Source: Ceratotherium simum simum
Taxonomy: Eukaryota; Chordata; Mammalia; Perissodactyla; Rhinocerotidae
DNA length: 64,000 nucleotides
Assembly: GCF_000283155.1 (NCBI RefSeq)
Contig: NW_004454207.1
Location: 14,030,115 to 14,094,114 of the forward strand
Reading direction: 5' to 3'
In this document: positions 57,946 through 64,000 of the stretch, piece after piece
Layout: each line of letters opens with the position of its first letter
Numbering within the stretch: the first letter of the stretch is position 1
Program-made: the position numbers and the translations under genes
The notes under the pieces: model-generated
What the model was told of the DNA's origin: nothing
Database searches by the model: none
What the model saw: the letters and a program-made list of their open reading frames with translations, nothing else

Positions 57946-58930
57946 TCTCTTTCCTTCATAATTTCTGAATATGGTAATCTGACACCTTACTTTGGAATTT
58001 GACATTTATTGTGCATTGGTGTCATGGTTTAAACTTCAATTTTAACATGTTGTTATATAAGGGATCTAAATTAGACTTTATTTTTTTTACCTTCTAATCT
58101 TCTCTATGAGATAAGGAGAATAAAAAGCAGGAAAAAAAACTGATTCCCAAAGTTTACAGGCTGAATCTAAAATATGTGTTAGATTGAGTTTAACTGTTAT
58201 TTGTTTGAAGTCTGAACTTTCTGCCCCAGATTCTGAAAAAAATATGAAGAATGAAAATAGTGTGAGAGGCAGAATTGGAATTAGAACCCATAGTTTATAC
58301 AGTATGACACTATATTACACAAAAATAAACTAATAAATTTATTTCCTTCATATATTTATCAATGTTTGCTAGAGGGATGAATCAGAAAAAATCTGTGAAA
58401 GAAAAGAAGTGGAAATATAGCTAGACTTAATGGAATTGAAATGGGAAGCTTAAAAACCTCAGAAAGAAATGTTTACACTCAAAGTGCACTGTTTTCCTCA
58501 CCAATTTACGGCTGCATGTTCCTAGCTTGCACTTAATGTAAGGAATGGGTGTGAATTCATGTCATAGCAGTTAAGTTTTCAGGACTTGCTAGAAAATAGA
58601 ATGATCTAGAGGCACTTGCTACTCTGATGGAGCACAGCTTTGTTTCTTAGGTCAGTCCTCATTCATGAATCCAGCTTTGCTAGTGTCTTTTCTGAAAGCT
58701 TAAACCTTGCAATATATAAATAAATTTTAGGGTAAATCCTACAAATAGTTTGTTTATATAAAGGATTTACATCTTCATGATACAATGTCTGAGGAGGATA
58801 ATTTATTTCACTTATGTTGATGAATGATTTATTATTATCCATGATGACTCATAAGAAATAAGATTGAATTCTTTATTGTGTTCAGTTGGCCTGATTAAGT
58901 CTCTGCATGAGGAAAAATAAAATGTGTGAG
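57946..58930. other. No gene; possible MIR remnant at about 58262-58318
   Basis: 'agaggcagaattggaattag' and 'aacccatagtttatacagta' weakly match a reversed MIR core. The remainder is unique-looking. Confidence 0.4.
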
Positions 58931-58947
58931 TCAGAATCTGGGGTAGG

Positions 58948-59135
58948 GGGCCAGCCTGGTGGCACAGTGGTTAAGTTCACGTGCTCAGCTTTGGTGGCCC
59001 AGAGTTCGCAGGTTTGAATCCTGGGCGTGGCACTGCTCATCAAGCCATGCTGTGGTGGCGTCCCACATGCAAAATGGAGGAAGATTGGCACAGATGTTAG
59101 CTCAGGGCCAATCTTTCTCACCAAAAAAAAAAAAA
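58948..59135 (+). mobile_element. ERE SINE, shorter subtype
   Basis: Head 'gggccagcctggtggcacag', tRNA-like region with 'caggtttgaatcctggg' (B box), then 'gcatgctgtggtggcgtccc'-type middle and one 'gatgttagctcagggccaat' module, with a poly(A) tail. The 15-bp flanks 58933-58947 and 59136-59150 match at 13 positions. It lacks the 'tactggggctttgggg' module of the longer copies. Confidence 0.95.
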
Positions 59136-59639
59136 AGAATCCGGGCTAGGAACCCTAGATTTTTTTTCTTTGTTCTTTAGCATGTGAACTATGTAAATGT
59201 AATGTTTGCCACTGCCCTGAAACATTGAAGTAATATTTATAATTATACTATAATCACAATCCATGTAATTTTCCTATCAGTATCATAACTAATCAGATAA
59301 TATTTTAAAAGAATGTTTTTCCAAGAAAATATCATTTTGAATAGTTATAGGAGAAATCTGTGTGCTTTGAGAAAGGGCTTATACAATCCTGAAATTATCA
59401 GTAATAGAACTTTCTCTCTCACACACAAACACCTACAAAATGATACAGTATATACAATTAGGGTCAAGTTGACATCAATATTTCAATCATTTTGATAATT
59501 GCAGCTTTACATATTATTTTTCCTGAATTTATAAAAGAGCTATATGTTAAAAATATTTTGACTTAATACATTAAATAAGTTGAATTGTATTTAAAATGTA
59601 TTTGTTACTGTAAAATCAAAGAACTACGAAAATTGGCAA

Positions 59640-60235
59640 CCATGCCCTTGCTGACCTGGTCTCTACCCATCTCCGCAGCGTACTGATGTGGCATCCTGCC
59701 TCTCATTTACTCTACAACAAGCTTCCTTTGAGTTCTTCCAATGTTCCACAATCCATTCTGCTTCAGGCTTTTACACATGCTCTCCACTTGAAACATTCTC
59801 CCCCTCCAACTCCCTTTTCTCACTTTTAAGAATCAAAGTTTCCTCTTTTATAAGATAAAGTCATTTCTTTGGAAAAGCTTCCTTTGATCCCCAGAGTGGG
59901 TTTATTTCCATTGTATTATGTTTTCTCTCCTACTTGCACTTCTCCTTTGTAACATCTGTCATGAGTGAAAGTATTCATGTAATTGTTTAACATCTTCCCC
60001 CAGCTAGAATGAAGGTTTCATGAAGAAAGGACTATGCTACACAAGACATTTATAAGTGACAATATTAATGTTCTCTAATTGATTTCAACTTCCCCCAAAA
60101 TGTGGAGTCTGTGATGATAAGGCCCATGTGACTCTTATTTACTGCTCTGTCCTTAGCCACTTGGTACAGCATATGGCTCCTGGTATTCGTTCAGTAAATG
60201 GCTGTTGAATGAATGGATGAATATATGAATGAAAC
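59640..60235 (+). mobile_element. L2 LINE 3' part
   Basis: Sense L2 text: 'caggcttttacacatgctct', 'ccacttgaaacattctcccc', 'cttcctttgatccccagagt', 'cagctagaatgaaggtttca' and 'actgctctgtccttagccac', then 'tcagtaaatggctgttgaat' and ending in GAAT units. A segment of about 60 bp near 60045-60110 does not fit and may be a small insertion. Confidence 0.88.
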
Positions 60236-61859
60236 ACGTTAATTTTTAGTATGGTGAAGTGTTACATCTTTAATTTTATCTGTTCTGTCAAGTTTTTTTA
60301 ACTTTTATATATCAGGTTCATGTTTTAAAATTTCTAGTTTTTTAAAATATTTGCATATTAGGCATGTTGAACAGAGAAATTTGCAATTCATGTCAACTCT
60401 CAGTCTTGAAATATCTTTTGTAAGATCAAGACTGCATAACAATTTATAAGCAGAAATGCTTTGTTAATTATGAATTGTGATTATAAAACAACAGCTACAT
60501 AGAAAAAGATGGTTGTAAATATACCTGTTCAATACTAGTGTTGTTAGAAAGTAGAATTTGAGAGGTAGAACCATCATAAGTTTAATTTAGCACAACCAAT
60601 ACATGTTATAAATAAACACAAGTAATAAGTGATTTACCCAAGGGCATAAAAATAATTAGCCGTAGAAGAATATTTTAATATCAATTTCCTGACTTCTTTT
60701 TATATTGGAAAATACTCCATTGTTTTCCTACATTTTGAGTATCAGATTTTGAACGACTGTGAGGTCAAGCCAGATTTGTTCATTTCTCTTCAGTGCAATC
60801 AGGAGACTGGAATAAAGACTTTCAGCAAGCAAACACAGCTACTAGAAACAAGACCAAAGAGCCTTACATCGCTTTTACCATCATGTGGCCTCCATATCTG
60901 CCAAACTTCTTTTTCTTGTATCTCAAAATGGTAACTTGCCTGTCTCTTATTGCCAGCTTGCCGCACACATTTGTATGAGTGATTTGCCTGGCAGCCCTGA
61001 AAATGGCCTCTCTGGTTGGATCTCTTCTGTGGCAGACCTAGAACTCTGTCTTTCCAATCCTGGCCCACAGAATGTGGTTGAACTGTGTGAGTTTTTTACA
61101 CCCTACTGTACTGGGACCCTGGCACCAGAGTTGGCAGAGGTCCATTTTGAACCATTTGCTATTCTACTCAACACTTGAGATTTAGGGTGTCCTCTGGTAC
61201 ATGACAGTAGGTATTCAAAAGGAATTAGAAGCCACATAAGTAAAGTTAGAAACAACTCATGTTTACATTTTAGTATCTATTGCATTTTGCCTATTAGAGG
61301 GAATCATAGCAGTCATTAATAACCATGTTTGGTGGGTGCTAAAATCATAACATTTGAGGAGGTTTGGGGAAATACTGAGATCACTGAAAAATTAGTACAA
61401 GGTGTTTTGGAACCAAATACTCAAAAATCTCTTGGGCATGGATCATAATATAATACATTCTAACACATTTGTCCCTGATGTTCTTCCCATTAGAAATGGG
61501 AAATTATGTAGAAAGAAAGCACATAAACTGTATTGTAGAGGAGGACAAAGAACAAAAGCTTTAACAAGATTTGGTTGGGCATTGGGTCATAGAATCTAAA
61601 GATGGCCCAAATCACCATCATTAAAGGAAATCTCCGTTACTAGGAGAAAGCCATAATTGGAAGGAAAATGCAAACACTGTTCTGAGAGAACTATTGATTC
61701 TGTGCTTTCAGGCTATTCACTTGTTTAAGACTAAATGTGCAAGCTACACCACAGAGCACCAAATCACCTCGGAGCTGCTGCCTCGGCAGTGGCATGACAG
61801 CTAATAGAGACAGGCTTGCATTTTCTCCTGAAGTCTTCTATCTTCCTTTAGTGTCATTG
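60236..61859. other. No gene recognised; cluster of small frames at 60749-61178
   Basis: The segment 60730-61180 is more balanced in base composition than its surroundings and holds four overlapping frames of 61-97 codons on both strands. None has a domain, and the overlap in several frames argues against coding. It could be an unrecognised repeat. Confidence 0.35.
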
Positions 61860-62110
61860 AACTAGGGCTGCTGAAGTGTCAGAGAAAATATTTATTGCTC
61901 TTCCGTATGTCACTGCCCTCCTGCCAGTGACATGTGTACTCATCAGTCAAACGGAAACTACCCACCATGTTTGATTTACTGCAGTTGAAGGAAATCTGTT
62001 TGTGGGTTCCTATAACATAAACCATTTTGCTAGAGATTAATGATCTGATTTGCATGCAGCTCATGGGAGTTATATCATTAGTTTTCATGATATATCAGGA
62101 CTAAATGTAA
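61860..62110. promoter_or_regulatory. Candidate conserved noncoding element (hypothesis)
   Basis: No repeat signature. The sequence is complex in composition and dense in homeodomain-type sites. It has a perfect octamer ATTTGCAT at about 62048-62055 beside 'gattaatgatctg', followed by 'atcattagttttcatgat'. Such clusters are typical of developmental enhancers in gene deserts. This is inference from composition and motifs only; no conservation could be measured. Confidence 0.3.
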
Positions 62111-63374
62111 GAAATGCAACTCTGTTTTTTCTCTGTGGGGTCCTGCTCTTTTTCTTTCCCCTCCCTAACCTTTTAATTAACTTTCCCCTTGTTGTTCAGT
62201 AAAGCATTATTTACTTTATGCCTCCTCAGGACCTGGTAGAAGATTAAGTAATTAAGTTTTAGCTATATAGAAACCATGAATAAAGTCCCTCTTCAGAACA
62301 CCTGGAAAATGACTTGAATGGCAGCAAACTTTTAGTCTTGGCGATGGACTTTTAACAAACATGCAATGGTAAACCTGCAGAAAAATAAAATTGACTTCTC
62401 TCACTGACATCTATGTTCCATTTATATTTTGTGAGAGACACAGAGTAGAAATGTTTTTCAGAGTGTTCAGAGTTGCTCAATTGTAACACAGTTTTCTAAC
62501 GTGCTGTAATTCTACTGTATAGAATTCAAAATATATCTGTATTAAGTGACATTTTTGTGTCATGAGTAGAAACATTCCATGGGTGCATAATTGAATCTAC
62601 TTTGACTAGGCACACCTGATTGCTACATTGGTATCTGTGATGATGGCAAGATTAGTGACTAAGAACAGCTCCATTTATTCAGGTGCAGTTTCAGAAATGG
62701 GAAAAAATTTATTGGGATGTTTCTCCCATATCCCAATATCTTCAAGAAAGCTCCCGAAGCATATCAAATTCTATTTTACTAGAGCTCCTGCAAAGAATAT
62801 AGTTTTCTCAGTAAAACAAGAAAGGATTTTGTCATAATGTACAAAACCTGTATTTTTTTTTCATTTTTCAGAAATTAGCCAATATATTAGAAAAGTTTCA
62901 CAAAGTTTAAAGTTAGGCAAGTGAGTGATGTAGATCTTGAACTTGTATTAATAACAGATATTCTAAATACTTAGACAGAAGAGGGGATATCGGTGATATG
63001 AATGTCTAGAGTGGTCTAAGAATATTTCACTGTCTAACTTGACACAGACATATAATAAATTTAGGAATTGAGACTGGAACTAAGTGCCATCATCCTACGC
63101 CCAATGAGCTACATGCTGGACTTGTTGTCTGTTAAGGCTCTTTAAGTGTCACTCATGCTGGCCAGATACAGGTTCTTACCTGAATTTTTTACTTCTTACA
63201 CACGCCACCTTATGGAAGCTTAGTTTAAGACCCCTTACCTGAAGTCTCTAGTAACCAATTAGGTCCCAGGGTATTCTGCGATTCTAGAATTTTCTGAGTC
63301 AGCCTCAGTATATTCTGTTTAGCCTTAGGCCACCAGGGATTGGCTCACACCCAGTATATCTGTAGTTGCATTTG
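62111..63374. other. No gene recognised
   Basis: Unique-looking AT-rich sequence without exons or nameable repeats; a 69-codon frame at 62628-62837 has no recognisable domain. Confidence 0.4.
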
Positions 63375-63600
63375 AACAGCAAGCAGTATAAGAGTGATGA
63401 ATTGCTTGTTCTCTTGAGTAGGACACGTGGGGGGGTCGGATTCCAGCCCCACGTTTATTGTCTGTGTGATTTTGAATAAAGTATACAATCTTTCTACTCC
63501 TCTGTTTCTTCTTAAAATATGGGTAAGAAAGTGTGTGAAACACTTTAGAAAAGTGTTCGGCAGGTAGAAATTACTAATCAATATTAGTTGTTATTGTTAT
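63375..63600 (+). repeat. MIR SINE
   Basis: It has a MIR-type head ('cagcaagcagtataagagtg'), the core 'tggattccagccccacg'-like block, 'gtctgtgtgattttgaataa', 'tctttctactcctctgtttc' and 'cttaaaatatgggtaagaaa', and a tail 'aagtgttcggcaggtagaa'. Order and spacing are right for a nearly full copy. Confidence 0.85.
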
Positions 63601-63903
63601 GAACAATGTTTAGTCCTCTAGAAATCATCTGATAGTAGACCATAACTGCTGTTCAAACCACCTCAGAACTGTGGACTACAAGTGGGAAGTGGGAGAATTG
63701 AGGGCGAGACGCAGGGATTATTTACTTGGTGAATTAAAGTAGGTGCTTTTTTTCAAATTTGTTGGGAGAAATCTACCTAGACAAGAAAGGAAGCCTATGG
63801 AACATCTAGTCTGAAGAGTGAGGCAGAGACTAGAATATTGGGCATGTGGAACTATACTACTATGTGGTAGAAATGGAGATATGTTAATCAAAATGACCTG
63901 AGC

Positions 63904-64000
63904 CAGGGGCGGAGTCAAGATGGCGGCGTAGGCAGACTCTGAACTCACCTCCTCCCGTGGACACAGCCAATTTACAACTACTCGTGGAAAAATTACCCCT
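63904..64000 (+). mobile_element. L1 5'UTR/promoter start, element continues beyond the window
   Basis: The last 97 bases begin with a G-rich start 'ggggcggagtcaagatggcg'. The YY1 site CAAGATGGCGGC lies at 63916-63927, followed by 'gcagactctgaactcacctc'. That is the start of a full-length laurasiatherian L1 5'UTR. In L1s of this design YY1 fixes the position of the RNA start. Several CpGs survive in this short piece, so it is less decayed than any other L1 in the window. Whether ORF1 and ORF2 are intact cannot be seen here. Confidence 0.85.

Noticed and set aside
60749..61178. Cluster of 61-97-codon frames, possible small exon or retrocopy
   Set aside because: Frames overlap in several phases and on both strands, with no poly(A) tail, target duplication or protein signature.
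1..64000. CRISPR array, operon, prophage or bacterial-type system
   Set aside because: The repeat content (ERE, MIR, L2, L1, MaLR) is mammalian throughout. No regularly spaced repeats or dense coding were seen.

Overview
This is nuclear DNA from a placental mammal, almost certainly a perissodactyl (horse, rhinoceros or tapir). The diagnostic signal is nine copies of the tRNA-Ser-derived Equine Repetitive Element (ERE) SINE. Each has a G/C-rich head with polymerase III A and B boxes and ends in an A-rich tail. Around them lie pan-mammalian fossils: MIR, L2, L1M/L1MA, MLT1, MER5A, MER20 and Tigger. The sequence is AT-rich with no CpG island. I found no exon of a protein-coding gene and no structural RNA gene. 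It reads as a gene desert or the inside of a very large intron; the sequence does not say which.

Layout. 1-13 kb: sparse MIR and L2 fossils, an old L1 holding a tiny younger L1 (7.3-8.1 kb), a long L2 interrupted by an ERE (8.6-10.1 kb), a Tigger-like MITE (12.5 kb) and an MLT1 LTR (13.1 kb). 14-24 kb: an L1MA 3' end, further L1 and MLT1 pieces, MER20, two adjacent MER5A copies, and a 5'-truncated L1 with clear target-site duplications. 25.8-27.9 kb: three EREs, two of them in tandem at one site. 28.6-34.1 kb: a block of antisense L1 in which an old L1 is split by a second L1 that carries an internal inversion, by a roughly 50 bp L1 insertion and by two EREs. 35.9-37 kb: an ERE beside a Tigger transposase remnant. 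40.5-46 kb: what looks like one antisense L2 split by about 4.4 kb containing a solo class I LTR, two L1 pieces and an MLT1 LTR. 46.1 kb: the 3' end of an unidentified processed retrocopy. 49.8-60.2 kb: further L1, L2, MIR, MER5A and two EREs. The last 97 bases are the 5' end of a sense-strand L1 promoter with an intact YY1 site, so a possibly full-length, fairly young L1 continues beyond the window.

There are no operons or pathways here. What the window records is a series of insertions that can be put in relative order from nesting and target-site duplications. I saw no undescribed biological system. The best leads are the nested L1 structures, the retrocopy, the edge L1, a few perfect hairpins or palindromes outside simple repeats, and one or two stretches that could be conserved noncoding elements. 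Repeat names come from recalled consensus sequences, so subfamily assignments and outer boundaries are approximate.
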